A DNA stretch of 49,566 bases from Acidobacteria bacterium UBA2994. Lineage in GTDB: Bacteria > Acidobacteriota > Vicinamibacteria > Vicinamibacterales > UBA8438. Under the pieces are notes generated by a model. It saw nothing but the letters and a program-made list of their open reading frames with translations. It did no database searches and was not told the origin of the DNA. The translations under genes and the position numbers were made by a program. Where the stretch lies: the NCBI GenBank assembly GCA_002346545.1, contig DEAA01000021.1, positions 40,675 through 90,240 of the forward strand, given 5' to 3'. This document shows positions 32,454 through 41,532 of the stretch, one piece after another (position 1 is the first letter of the stretch; every line of letters begins with the position of its first letter).

Positions 32454-33587
32454 CTAGCCGAAGCAATACAGCACGCCGTCGCCGGACCCGATTACCAACT
32501 TGCCCTCGGCGATCGCCGGCGACGCTACTAGCGGGGCGGCGGTATCGAACTCCCACAGTTTCTCTCCGCTCTCGAGATCTAGGACATAGAGACGTCCGTC
32601 GCTCGAGCCGGCATAGACGCGGTCGCCGCTGGCCGCTGGAGACGAGTCCACTCTGGCGCGGGTCGTGAACGTCCACTTCGCTTCGCCAGTCGCCTCGTCG
32701 ATGGCGTGGACCATCTTGTCCCGCCCACCGACGACGATGGTCCCGTCGATGGCTAGGGCCGAGGAGTAGTAAGGGAAGTGGCGACGCGGATGTTCGTATC
32801 GCCACAGCAGTTCGTGGGTTTTGAGATCGAGACCAATTACTTCGTTGTCGTAGGTGCCGAAGAAGACCTTGCCGTCGCTGATGACCGGTGACGCGATAGT
32901 ATAGGCGCCCGCCGAGACTGCCACCACCTCCTCACCATCGCTGACCCGCACGCCGTGGAAGATCTCGTCGCATCCCCCGAAGTAGGCGATACCGTCGTGC
33001 ACGGCGGGTGTGGCGTGCACGTAGTTCGCAGTCTCGTACTGCCAGGTCATCGAGCCGTCTTCTATGGCAAGCGAGTAGAGGAACCCGTCGTAGGAGCCGA
33101 TCATGACGTGGTCGCCCACGATGACCGGTGACGACTTGATTTCGCCGAGCGTCTCGTAGGTCCAGCGCGCCTCGCCGGTCTGGACGTCGATGGCGTGGAA
33201 CACCCCTCCCAGGTCGCCGATGAACACCAAGCCGTCAGCCACCGCTGGCGATGATTCACCGATGCCCATGTCGCCGGTGGAATAGGTCCACTTCTCCTCT
33301 CCCGACTCGAGGTCAAGCGCCACTACTGTGCCCGCCCAGGTGCCAAAGTAGACGGTGCCGTCGACGATGGCCGCTGACGAATCGATGGCTTCGTCAGCCT
33401 CATACGTCCACTGCAGCGTGAGCTCGGCCGGCAGCGTGGAGCCGGAGACACCGGTGAGAGAGGTATTGCCCCGGAACTGTGGCCAGGCGTCTGGGGAAGT
33501 GGTGGTGGGCCCCTGGGCTCCCAGAGGGCTGACGAGCCCGAGCGCCCCGAGGGTAAGTGCTGCGAAGGCCGTAACTAGAACGCGCAT
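32454..33587 (-). CDS. Exported PQQ-type beta-propeller repeat protein
   Basis: 377 residues from ATG 33587, with GGAGGT directly upstream. A signal peptide ([23 protein letters not shown]) is followed by WPQFRGN and about seven propeller repeats of the type [23 protein letters not shown] and [17 protein letters not shown]. No dehydrogenase active-site Asp/disulfide is obvious, so it is more likely a BamB-like scaffold or binding propeller than a quinoprotein enzyme. It overlaps the alcohol dehydrogenase gene by 13 bases. Confidence 0.88.
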   Translation of the reverse strand: MRVLVTAFAALTLGALGLVSPLGAQGPTTTSPDAWPQFRGNTSLTGVSGSTLPAELTLQWTYEADEAIDSSAAIVDGTVYFGTWAGTVVALDLESGEEKWTYSTGDMGIGESSPAVADGLVFIGDLGGVFHAIDVQTGEARWTYETLGEIKSSPVIVGDHVMIGSYDGFLYSLAIEDGSMTWQYETANYVHATPAVHDGIAYFGGCDEIFHGVRVSDGEEVVAVSAGAYTIASPVISDGKVFFGTYDNEVIGLDLKTHELLWRYEHPRRHFPYYSSALAIDGTIVVGGRDKMVHAIDEATGEAKWTFTTRARVDSSPAASGDRVYAGSSDGRLYVLDLESGEKLWEFDTAAPLVASPAIAEGKLVIGSGDGVLYCFG

Positions 33588-34765
33588 CGGTATACCTCCA
33601 AAGCGTGCGCTGCGGTGAGCGGCCGCGGATTGAACGTGCCGGTCCACTGCTGGGCGGCATCCTCGGCCAGGACTGGGAGCGCGTTTTGCTCCACCCCTTC
33701 CGGTCCGAGGCGGGCTGGCAGTCCGCCGAGCGTGGCCAGCGTGCGCAGTCGCTCAGCGAGCCGTGCGCTGGCCTGTTCACTGTTGGCGGCGTCCACGAGA
33801 CGCGCATACAGTGCTCCCGCGGTCTCGCCGTTCCAGCGAACCACATGTGGAAGCAGAATACCTAACGCGACGCCGTGGGTCATCCCGTAGCGGGCGGTCA
33901 GGGGGTTGGCCAGGGCGTGGGCGGCGCCCAGCATCGACTGCTCGATGGCCCAGCCGGCGTGGAATGCCCCCAGTTGCATGGCGGCGCGGGCCTCTATGTC
34001 GTCGGGCGTTGTCAGCACTCGCTCATAGGCGCCTTCGAGCAGTCGCCAAGCCTCGCGTGCCAGCGCCTCTGAGAGCACAGTGCCTCGCGTAGTCACCGCG
34101 GTCTCGACTGCGTGGGCGATTGCGTCGAATCCTGACGTCGCAGTCACCCTGGCAGGTTGCGACAGGGTCAATGACGGATCCAGTAGTGCGACGCGGAAAG
34201 CGGCCTTAGGGTCGCCGCAGGCCATCTTGAGGTGCGTGGTCGCGTCGGCGATGACGGCGTAGCTCTGTGCCTCGCTGCCTGTTCCGGCCGTGGTTGGTAC
34301 CCCGATCATCGGCAGCATTGGTCGGTTCGCCTTACCGTAGCCCCGGTAGTCGGACATCGCGCCGCCGTTGCTGAGTAGGAAGTTGATCCCCTTGGCACAG
34401 TCCATGGAACTGCCGCCACCAAGCCCCACGATCCCATCAATCCCCAGGGGGTGGGCCAGCGCGCACCCTGCCTCGACCATCGCGGTGTCGGGATTGACGT
34501 CGAACTCGTGGAACCGGTTCACCGTGAGTCCCGCATCACTGAGCAGCCGCTCGGCGACCGCCACGTGACCCGCGTCGACCAGTCCCTGGTCGGCGACCAG
34601 GAGCGGCCGCTGGAATCCCAATTCTGCCGCGACTGTACCGAGGCGCTCCATCACGCCTGCCCCGAACAGCAGTCGCGTTCGCGGTTCGAATTCGAAGGCC
34701 GTCGAGACTGGCCGTGGGCTATCGGTCAGCGCGTCTGACGCCAGGGGGTCGCTGGTAGCGGCCAT
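33575..34765 (-). CDS. Iron-containing alcohol dehydrogenase
   Basis: 396 residues from ATG 34765. [30 protein letters not shown] is the nucleotide-side start. [13 protein letters not shown] binds NAD(P), and [16 protein letters not shown] with [13 protein letters not shown] and [19 protein letters not shown] carries the conserved Asp and His residues that bind Fe or Zn. It reversibly oxidises alcohols, and the substrate is not evident. It starts 16 bases after the TonB receptor stop and overlaps the propeller gene, so it is expected in the same transcript. Confidence 0.92.
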   Translation of the reverse strand: MAATSDPLASDALTDSPRPVSTAFEFEPRTRLLFGAGVMERLGTVAAELGFQRPLLVADQGLVDAGHVAVAERLLSDAGLTVNRFHEFDVNPDTAMVEAGCALAHPLGIDGIVGLGGGSSMDCAKGINFLLSNGGAMSDYRGYGKANRPMLPMIGVPTTAGTGSEAQSYAVIADATTHLKMACGDPKAAFRVALLDPSLTLSQPARVTATSGFDAIAHAVETAVTTRGTVLSEALAREAWRLLEGAYERVLTTPDDIEARAAMQLGAFHAGWAIEQSMLGAAHALANPLTARYGMTHGVALGILLPHVVRWNGETAGALYARLVDAANSEQASARLAERLRTLATLGGLPARLGPEGVEQNALPVLAEDAAQQWTGTFNPRPLTAAHALEVYRCAF

Positions 34766-34781
34766 GAGGTGGGGTGTGGGG

Positions 34782-37700
34782 TCAGAACAGCAGCTTGATT
34801 CCAAGCTGCAGTCGGCGTGCCGGCTGAGCCGAGAGAATCTGGCCGAAGGTTGGCGAACCGAGGAAGGCATCGGGCAGGTTGAAATTGGTGCGGTTGAACA
34901 GGTTGAACGCTTCGAGTCGAAGCTGCAGGTCGGTCGATTCGCTCAGGCCGACCCGCTTGAGCAACGCCAGGTTGACGTTGGCGAAGCCGGGGCCATCGAA
35001 GCCGTTGCGCGGACTGTCCCCAAAGGTGCCGAAGGCTGGAAATGCGAACGCGTCGGTGTTGAACCACCCGTCGGGGCTAGGGTTCTCTGCCGCGGCGCTG
35101 TCCACCAGATTCGGGCGGTCGTTGGCGCCAAAGCCGAGAGCCGCGCGTCCGGTGTTGCTGTTGTCGATCTCGGGGAGCAGCGCCACCGTGAAGGGGCTGC
35201 CACTTTGCGTCGAGATCACCCCCGCCAACTGCCAGTCGCCGAAGACGCTCGCTAGCCCGCCCGTGTCCCCCTGGTTCCGTCCGTAGGGTAGCTCGTAGGC
35301 GAAGCTCACAGATAGGCGGTGGCGGACGTCGAAGTTGGACCGGCTGAACTCGGCGTCCGGATTGTTGCTGTCCTGAGGGAAGTTCGGGTCTCCGGCGCTC
35401 GAGAAGAAATCGGATCCGTCGTCCTCGGACTTGCCGAGCGTGTAGGCGGCCAGTAGGGACAGGCCACTGCGATAGCGCTGTTCACCGGTGATCTGCACTG
35501 CGTGATAGCGTGACCGGCCCCGTGACTCGAGTGACACGATATCTGCAAAGAGCGGGTTGGGACGTAGATTCAGAGGGTTCGGGCTGGCGTCAGCCTGATT
35601 GATGTCGCGCCCGCGGAGCAGATTGTTCCCGCGCGAGCCGACGTAGGCCATCTCGATCGAGCGCCCTGGTCCGATCTCCTGCTGGACGGTCGCGTTCCAG
35701 TGTTGCAGGTACGGCGTCTCGAGGTCGCGCTGAATCGTTAGCGCCGACGGCGGCAGCGCGAATGGGAAGAAGCTCGGGAACGGATCGAATAACGTGAGCG
35801 GGAGCCCAGGTAGCGGGAAGAACAGGTTGAAGTCAAAAAACGGTGGGTTGAAGTAGAGCCCCTCACCCGGTGCCAGGGCCGCCTGATCGTAGTAGACCCC
35901 CCAGCCGCCGCGGATGATTGTCCGGCCACCGTTGAGGGCCAGCGCGGCGCCCAGCCGCGGCGCCAGGTTGTTACGGTCGGGGTCGTAGCCGGCGCGTGGG
36001 ATGCCGCCGGTGCCCACCGCGACGAGTGAGCCGGTGGCCGGGTCGTAGACATTAGCCCGGTCGTCGGCGTCCACGGCGGGCGAGGCATAGTCGTAACGGA
36101 GGCCGGCCGAGACGGTCAGGTTCGACCCGATCTGGATGTCATCCTGGACGAACAGGTTGTAGCTCGAGGTGCGCAGCTGCTGCGGGTTGTCGAGGCGTGC
36201 GCCGCCGGTTACCAGAGGCAATCCCAGCAGCAGGTCAGCGAGCGCGTTACCGGTGAACGCCATCGGGAACGATGAAAAGGTCAGGAGCCCTCTCGACTGG
36301 ACGTCCCGGAAGGCGTCTTGCTGCGTGAACTGCAGGTCGGCGCCGAATTTGAACAGGTGCGCTCCGCGGGCGTAGGTCAAAGTGTCGAGGACCTGCACCG
36401 TGCCGGTGCTACTGTCCTGCGGATTGTTGTACTCGTCCCCCAGCGGCGAGTAGCCGGTGATCGTGATGAAGCTTAGGCCGTGGTCGCGGACGTTGTCCGA
36501 GAGCTCTGGGAGGCCAAGCGCCTGATTTAGGCTGTTCCCGCTATTTTCGTGGAAGGCGGCGCTCGAGACCCGGGTGTAGCTCACGCGCAGGTCGTTGACG
36601 ACAGACGATGACATGACCCCGGTGAAGCTGCCGAGCACGTTGTGGGCCCGTTGCGGCACGTTCGTGCCGAAGCCCGGTACTTGGCTGAAACCGGGACCCG
36701 AGAACGGCTCGTAAAAGTCACGGTCGGCCACGCTGTAGCGCAGCGTGAGGTTCGACGAAGGTCCGGCCCGGTGGTCGATGCGCGCGTCGAACTGGTCGTT
36801 GCGGTCGGTCAACAACGGCGAGGACACGTAGTTGGCAAATGGCGCGTCGCGGTTCGGGAGAGGATAGAGATTGGCAATCGCTTGCCCGATCGGATTGATG
36901 AACGGCGCTGGCAGCTGACTGCCGGGGAACGGGAACGGCGTACCGGGCACGAGCGGGGCGGGAAACAGGCTGTCCGAGAAATCGCCCTGGCGCTCGGCTA
37001 GGGTGGGGACGTTGGTCACTCGCGTGATGCTCTCCCGCAGCCGCGTCCCTTCGTAGTCGACGAAGAAGAAGGTCCGATCTTCGATCAGCTTGCCACCGAG
37101 TGAGCCGCCGAACTGGTTCCGTCGGTAGTCTGGGTCCGGCTCGCCCTGGGGAGCATAAAAATTGGAGGCGTTGAGCGAGTCGTGCCGAAAGAACTCATAG
37201 AGGGTACCGTGGAACTGATTGGAGCCAGCCTTGGTGATGACGTTGATCTGCGCGCCGGCGTGTCGGCCGTAGGCGGCGTCGTAGCTGCCGGTCACGACCC
37301 GGAATTCCTCGATCGCGTCGACTGGGGGACGGACCGCCACCGTGTTGAGCTTGGGGTCGACGTTGTAGGCGCCGTCTAGGAGGTACGCGTTCGCCCCTTC
37401 CCGGGCGCCGTTGACGTTGAGCGTGAAGGCACCCCGCACCGAGCCAGCTGAGCCCTGTGCGGCCGTCGTGGTGCCCGGGACGAGCAATGACAGGTCCAGG
37501 AAGTTCCGGCCGTCGAGCGGCAGGCTGGTCACCTGTACGTTGTCGATGACGGTGCTCAGGCCGTGCGCCGCGAACGCCACGGTTGGTTCCCCCGTGACCA
37601 CAACCTCCTCGGAGACCGCGCCGACCTCCAGCGTCAGCTGGAGCTGAAGTTGTTGACCGACCTGCAGGGTCGTCTCGCGGATCAGTCTACGATGTCCGCT

Positions 37701-37946
37701 GGCAGCCGTCTCGACCCGGTAGCGGCCCGGTGCGAGCTGGGACACCGCGAAGCGACCCTGGTCATCGGTCGTCGCGGTACGGGCCAGCGCCGTGGCTTCG
37801 TCGACGACCGTGACGTCGGCGTTTTCTACCCTCGCTCCCGTGGCGTCGGACACCGTGCCGCGGATGACAGCAAGATGGGTCTGTGCCGTTGCGCCGACGC
37901 CCCCAAAAAAGACAAGAGCGGCACCGGCAAGGGTTCGTTCGAACAA
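34782..37946 (-). CDS. Oar-like TonB-dependent outer membrane receptor
   Basis: 1054 residues from TTG 37946 with AGGAG 7 bases upstream. A signal peptide (AGAALVFFGGVGATAQ) is followed by a carboxypeptidase-regulatory-like domain at about 28-105 (VIRGTVSDATGARVENADVTV...GRFAVSQLAPGRYRVE). A plug follows at about 115-235 (VTSLPLDGRNFLDLSLLVPG, EFRVVTGSYDAAYGRHAGAQINV), and then a large beta-barrel ending in Phe (LGIKLLF). This Oar form is abundant in Acidobacteriota and Myxococcota. It would import or bind large ligands across the outer membrane. It heads the long minus-strand gene run. Confidence 0.93.
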   Translation of the reverse strand: MFERTLAGAALVFFGGVGATAQTHLAVIRGTVSDATGARVENADVTVVDEATALARTATTDDQGRFAVSQLAPGRYRVETAASGHRRLIRETTLQVGQQLQLQLTLEVGAVSEEVVVTGEPTVAFAAHGLSTVIDNVQVTSLPLDGRNFLDLSLLVPGTTTAAQGSAGSVRGAFTLNVNGAREGANAYLLDGAYNVDPKLNTVAVRPPVDAIEEFRVVTGSYDAAYGRHAGAQINVITKAGSNQFHGTLYEFFRHDSLNASNFYAPQGEPDPDYRRNQFGGSLGGKLIEDRTFFFVDYEGTRLRESITRVTNVPTLAERQGDFSDSLFPAPLVPGTPFPFPGSQLPAPFINPIGQAIANLYPLPNRDAPFANYVSSPLLTDRNDQFDARIDHRAGPSSNLTLRYSVADRDFYEPFSGPGFSQVPGFGTNVPQRAHNVLGSFTGVMSSSVVNDLRVSYTRVSSAAFHENSGNSLNQALGLPELSDNVRDHGLSFITITGYSPLGDEYNNPQDSSTGTVQVLDTLTYARGAHLFKFGADLQFTQQDAFRDVQSRGLLTFSSFPMAFTGNALADLLLGLPLVTGGARLDNPQQLRTSSYNLFVQDDIQIGSNLTVSAGLRYDYASPAVDADDRANVYDPATGSLVAVGTGGIPRAGYDPDRNNLAPRLGAALALNGGRTIIRGGWGVYYDQAALAPGEGLYFNPPFFDFNLFFPLPGLPLTLFDPFPSFFPFALPPSALTIQRDLETPYLQHWNATVQQEIGPGRSIEMAYVGSRGNNLLRGRDINQADASPNPLNLRPNPLFADIVSLESRGRSRYHAVQITGEQRYRSGLSLLAAYTLGKSEDDGSDFFSSAGDPNFPQDSNNPDAEFSRSNFDVRHRLSVSFAYELPYGRNQGDTGGLASVFGDWQLAGVISTQSGSPFTVALLPEIDNSNTGRAALGFGANDRPNLVDSAAAENPSPDGWFNTDAFAFPAFGTFGDSPRNGFDGPGFANVNLALLKRVGLSESTDLQLRLEAFNLFNRTNFNLPDAFLGSPTFGQILSAQPARRLQLGIKLLF

Positions 37947-38071
37947 CTGGGTCTCCTAGTGTCACTGAGGGGCATCTTCGAGTTTCAATGGTAACAGTGA
38001 ATCCAGGGACAGGGCTATTATGGCGGGAGCTGGCGGTGATGGACGTTCGTGGCTGATTCCCCAGGCCCGCT

Positions 38072-39400
38072 ATGTACGAGGATTATTACCGTTTCCGTCG
38101 TCAGCCCTTCAGTCCGACCCCGGACCCAGAGTTCCTGTACAAGAGCGGCTCTCACCAGGAGGCGCTCGAGCAGCTCCTTCGCGGAGTGCGTCGCCGCGAG
38201 GGCATCCTACTGCTCAGCGGTGCCGTCGGGACTGGCAAGACGACCACAACCCGGGCGCTCTTGCAGTTTCTTGACCGTGACGTGTTCACTGCGCTGGTTC
38301 TGAATCCCTTCGTGACGGCGGATGAGCTGCTGCGGGTGCTGCTCCAGGACTTCGGTGTGGTGTCCGACGGGCGTACCCTGCAGGACGCCAGCCGACAGAG
38401 TCTGGTCGAGACCCTCAACCGATTCCTGCTCTCGCTGTCGACCGTTGGGGCGAGCGCGCTAGCCGTGGTCGACGAAGCACAGAACCTGCCGGCTGAGACT
38501 CTCGAGCAGTTGCGGGTGCTGACCACGCTGGAAACCGACCGCCAAAAGCTGTTGCAGATCCTGCTGGTCGGACAGCCGGAGCTGTTGACGGTGCTCGGCA
38601 GCTCCGAGATGCGTCCGCTGAATCAGCGAGTCGCCAGACGGTGCGAGCTCTTTCCTCTCAACCGGGACGAGGTCGAGAAGTACATCGAGTTCCGTATCCG
38701 GATGGCGCAAGGGGCGTCGGAAACGATGTTCGTCGCACGTGCCATCGATCTCGTGTACCAGCTGAGCGAGGGCGTGCCCCGGAAGATCAACCTGATCTGC
38801 GATCGGTCGCTCGAGGCTGGGTGCGCCGGGCTCAAGCCAACGATCGACGAGGTCATCGTGGCCAAGGCGGCCGAGGCCCTGGACCTAGCGGGAAGGGTTC
38901 CCACTCTGGGGAGTGTGTCCCTGCCCACCGTCCGGAGCCCTGGCCGCCTCGGACCACAGACCCGCCGCATGCTGGCGGCAGCGGCGGGTGTGGTCGCCGG
39001 TGTCGGTTTCGCCGTGTTGCTCGCGGTCTACGGTCCAGAGGTCTTGAGCGGCCGCCCGGCCGTGTCGGGGCCCTCCCCCCAGCTGGCCCCCATCGAGTTG
39101 CCCCAGCCGATCGATCTGTCCACCGCGACTGACGCGGTGCTCGACGAGACGTATGTGCTGAGGACCGGCGTCTTCGAGACGACCGAGGCGGCAGAGGCGG
39201 GCGCGGAAATGCTGCGAGATCTCGGAGCGCCTGCGATTCTTGCGCCCGTGACCCTCAATGACGGCACGACGGGCCAGGCCATCTGGATTGGTCCCTACGC
39301 TTCTGAGGCGGATGCCGAGCAGCTCAGGTTGATCGTCACCGACCGGTACGGATTCGGCGACGTTCAGGTGGTTGCCGTGTTACTGCCGGACGCCCAGTAG
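38072..39400 (+). CDS. ExeA-type AAA ATPase with C-terminal SPOR-like domain
   Basis: 442 residues. The start YEDYYRFRRQPFSPTPDPEFLY is typical of ExeA/GspA and MshM-like ATPases. Walker A is GAVGTGKTTT, Walker B is ALAVVDEAQNLP, and the sensor region is VGQPELLTVLGSSEMRPLNQRV. A membrane segment lies at about 300-320 (LAAAAGVVAGVGFAVLLAVYG). A SPOR-like domain at about 355-440 (YVLRTGVFETTEAAEAGAEML) could bind peptidoglycan. Such proteins help assemble type II secretion or pilus machinery through the cell wall. It is divergent from the TonB receptor; 125 bases separate them. Confidence 0.88.
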   Translation: MYEDYYRFRRQPFSPTPDPEFLYKSGSHQEALEQLLRGVRRREGILLLSGAVGTGKTTTTRALLQFLDRDVFTALVLNPFVTADELLRVLLQDFGVVSDGRTLQDASRQSLVETLNRFLLSLSTVGASALAVVDEAQNLPAETLEQLRVLTTLETDRQKLLQILLVGQPELLTVLGSSEMRPLNQRVARRCELFPLNRDEVEKYIEFRIRMAQGASETMFVARAIDLVYQLSEGVPRKINLICDRSLEAGCAGLKPTIDEVIVAKAAEALDLAGRVPTLGSVSLPTVRSPGRLGPQTRRMLAAAAGVVAGVGFAVLLAVYGPEVLSGRPAVSGPSPQLAPIELPQPIDLSTATDAVLDETYVLRTGVFETTEAAEAGAEMLRDLGAPAILAPVTLNDGTTGQAIWIGPYASEADAEQLRLIVTDRYGFGDVQVVAVLLPDAQ

Positions 39401-39432
39401 CCCGTGCCCGCACGACCGCCCATGCGACGGCG

Positions 39433-41355
39433 CTACACATCGAGCGCGTCGGCGTCCTCGGCGTGGTCCATGATGAAGCGAAAACGCGCCGAGGCATCCC
39501 GTCCCATCAGGTCGCTGATGACCCGGTCGGTGTGGATCTGATCCGCGACTCCCACCCGAAGCAGCCGACGGGTCTTCGGGTTCAGGGTGGTGTTCCAGAG
39601 GATCTTGGGCATCATCTCGCCGAGTCCCTTGAACCGCGTCACTTCGGCCCGTGCCCGGCCTTTACTCTTGCCGAGATCGGAGAGCACCTCGTTCTTCTGT
39701 CCATCATCCAGGGCCCAGAAGGTCTCCTTTCCTGCGTCGATCCGGTAGAGCGGAGGCTGGGCGAGGTAGACCTTGCCGTTGGTGATGAGCTTGGGTAGAT
39801 ACCGATAGAGGAAGGTCAGCAGTAGCGTGGCGATGTGATTGCCATCGGCGTCGGCGTCGGCCAGGATGATGAGTCGGTCGTAGCGCAGTTTGCTCAGCTC
39901 AAAGTTCTTGCCCATACCGCAGCCCAGGGCCGTGACGAGATCCGAGAGCTCCTTGTTCTCGAGCACCTTTGTCAGCGGTGCGTTCTCGACGTTGAGCACC
40001 TTACCTCGCAGCGGTAGGATCGCTTGATGGATGCGGTTACGCCCTTGCTTGGCTGACCCGCCAGCCGAATCCCCTTCCACGACAAACAGTTCGCTTTCCG
40101 CCGTGCCCGGCGAGGTGCAGTCGCTCAGCTTGCCGGGTAGGTTCAGCCGGTTCGAGGTGGCGCTCTTGCGAGAGACCGCCTGCTGAGCGGCGCGACTGGC
40201 CGCCCGGGCGCGGGCCGCCAGAATAATTCGCGCGACGATGCCCTCGGCCACGCTGATGTTGTGGTTCAGCCAGTGCTCGAGCGAGGGCCGAACAAGTCCG
40301 TCGACCACCCCGGCCAGCTCAGGGTTGTTGAGCCGGTCCTTGGTCTGTCCCTGGAACTGCGGGTCGGAGATGAACACGCTCACCACCCCGGTCATGCCTT
40401 CCCGAATGTCGTCGGTGGTTAACGTGACCCCCTTCGGACTCAGCCCGTGGGTGTCGATGAAGTTCCGGATGGCCTTGCCGAGGCCCGCGCGCAGCCCGTT
40501 CTCGTGGGTGCCTCCCGAGGCGGTCGGGATGCCGTTGACATAGCTCCGCAGGTGTTCGTCGGTGGACTCGGTCCATTGGAGGACGAGATCCAGCCTTGAC
40601 GAGCTGGCTTCGTGTTCGCGGGTTAGCGCGAACGGGACGGGATGGACCGGCGTGGCCTCTCGGGTTTCGAGAATCTTGCCGAGAAAGTCCGACAGTCCTT
40701 CGTCGTGCTTGAATGTCTCGGTGCGTCCGGCCGCTTCGTCCTCGAACACGACGGTCACGCCGCGGTGCAGGTAGCTGGCGATCTCCAGTCGTTCGGCAAT
40801 CAGGTCGGCGTCGAAAGCGGTCTTCGGAAAGATCGTGGGGTCGGGTCTGAAGAAGACGGTGGTGCCGGCGCCACGCGCCGCGCTGACCCGCTTCAGCTTG
40901 GTCGTCGGTTTGCCCTGGGCGAAGCGCTGTTCCCAACGGGCACCCTCGCGCTTCGAGGTGGCGACGAGCTCTTTCGAGAGGGCGTTCACGACGCTCGCCC
41001 CCACCCCGTGCAGGCCGCCCGCCGTGCGATAGGTGCGATGCTCGAACTTGCCTCCTGCATGCAGGGTCGTGAAGATGACCTCCAGGGCGCTCTTGCGAGT
41101 TTTCTTGTGGGTGTCCACCGGAATGCCGCGGCCGTCGTCCGAGATCGTGACTGACGTCCCGTCGGTGTGCAGCGTCACTCCGATCCGGGTCGCATGGCCG
41201 TTCATTGCCTCGTCGACCGCGTTGTCCATTACCTCCCAGACCAGATGGTGGAGTCCGGCCGGACCCACGCCGCCGATGTACATGCCGGGGCGACGGCGGA
41301 CCGGTTCCAGGCCCTCCAGAACGGTGATGTCCTTCGCTGTATAGCTCTTCTCCAT
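39433..41355 (-). CDS. parE: DNA topoisomerase IV subunit B (ParE; GyrB-type)
   Basis: 640 residues. The GHKL ATPase domain shows EVMDNAVDEAMNGHA, DDGRGIPVD and TAGGLHGVGASVVNALS. The transducer is followed by TOPRIM with VEGDSAGGSAKQGRNR and the metal-binding DADADGNHI, and a C-terminal RFKGLGEMMPKILWNTTLNP. It pairs with the A subunit just upstream to relax and decatenate DNA with ATP. ParE rather than GyrB is preferred because the A subunit lacks the normal GyrA box in its first C-terminal blade; GyrB cannot be excluded without seeing other copies. Confidence 0.88.
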   Translation of the reverse strand: MEKSYTAKDITVLEGLEPVRRRPGMYIGGVGPAGLHHLVWEVMDNAVDEAMNGHATRIGVTLHTDGTSVTISDDGRGIPVDTHKKTRKSALEVIFTTLHAGGKFEHRTYRTAGGLHGVGASVVNALSKELVATSKREGARWEQRFAQGKPTTKLKRVSAARGAGTTVFFRPDPTIFPKTAFDADLIAERLEIASYLHRGVTVVFEDEAAGRTETFKHDEGLSDFLGKILETREATPVHPVPFALTREHEASSSRLDLVLQWTESTDEHLRSYVNGIPTASGGTHENGLRAGLGKAIRNFIDTHGLSPKGVTLTTDDIREGMTGVVSVFISDPQFQGQTKDRLNNPELAGVVDGLVRPSLEHWLNHNISVAEGIVARIILAARARAASRAAQQAVSRKSATSNRLNLPGKLSDCTSPGTAESELFVVEGDSAGGSAKQGRNRIHQAILPLRGKVLNVENAPLTKVLENKELSDLVTALGCGMGKNFELSKLRYDRLIILADADADGNHIATLLLTFLYRYLPKLITNGKVYLAQPPLYRIDAGKETFWALDDGQKNEVLSDLGKSKGRARAEVTRFKGLGEMMPKILWNTTLNPKTRRLLRVGVADQIHTDRVISDLMGRDASARFRFIMDHAEDADALDV

Positions 41356-41504
41356 GCCTGTTTCAGCGTTCTACGAAGGCGGGCTGGGCGGCCGCCGGAG
41401 GGGGGATCACGCTGACCGGACAGCAGTGTAGCATGCCGACTTTCGTCCTATATTCGTCATGTGCAGCTGTTACTCATCACGCTGCGCGGCCCGCCGGAGC
41501 GAAG

Positions 41505-41532
41505 CCCCCTGGACGTCTAGCCGTCCAGGGGG
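41505..41532 (-). other. Strong hairpin overlapping the parC stop codon
   Basis: CCCCCTGGACG (41505-41515) and CGTCCAGGGGG (41522-41532) form a perfect 11-base-pair stem with a 6-base loop. The loop contains the TAG stop of the A-subunit gene. No U-run follows on the minus strand, so this is not a textbook terminator. It could stabilise or process the mRNA between the A and B subunit genes or attenuate the B subunit. Confidence 0.7.
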
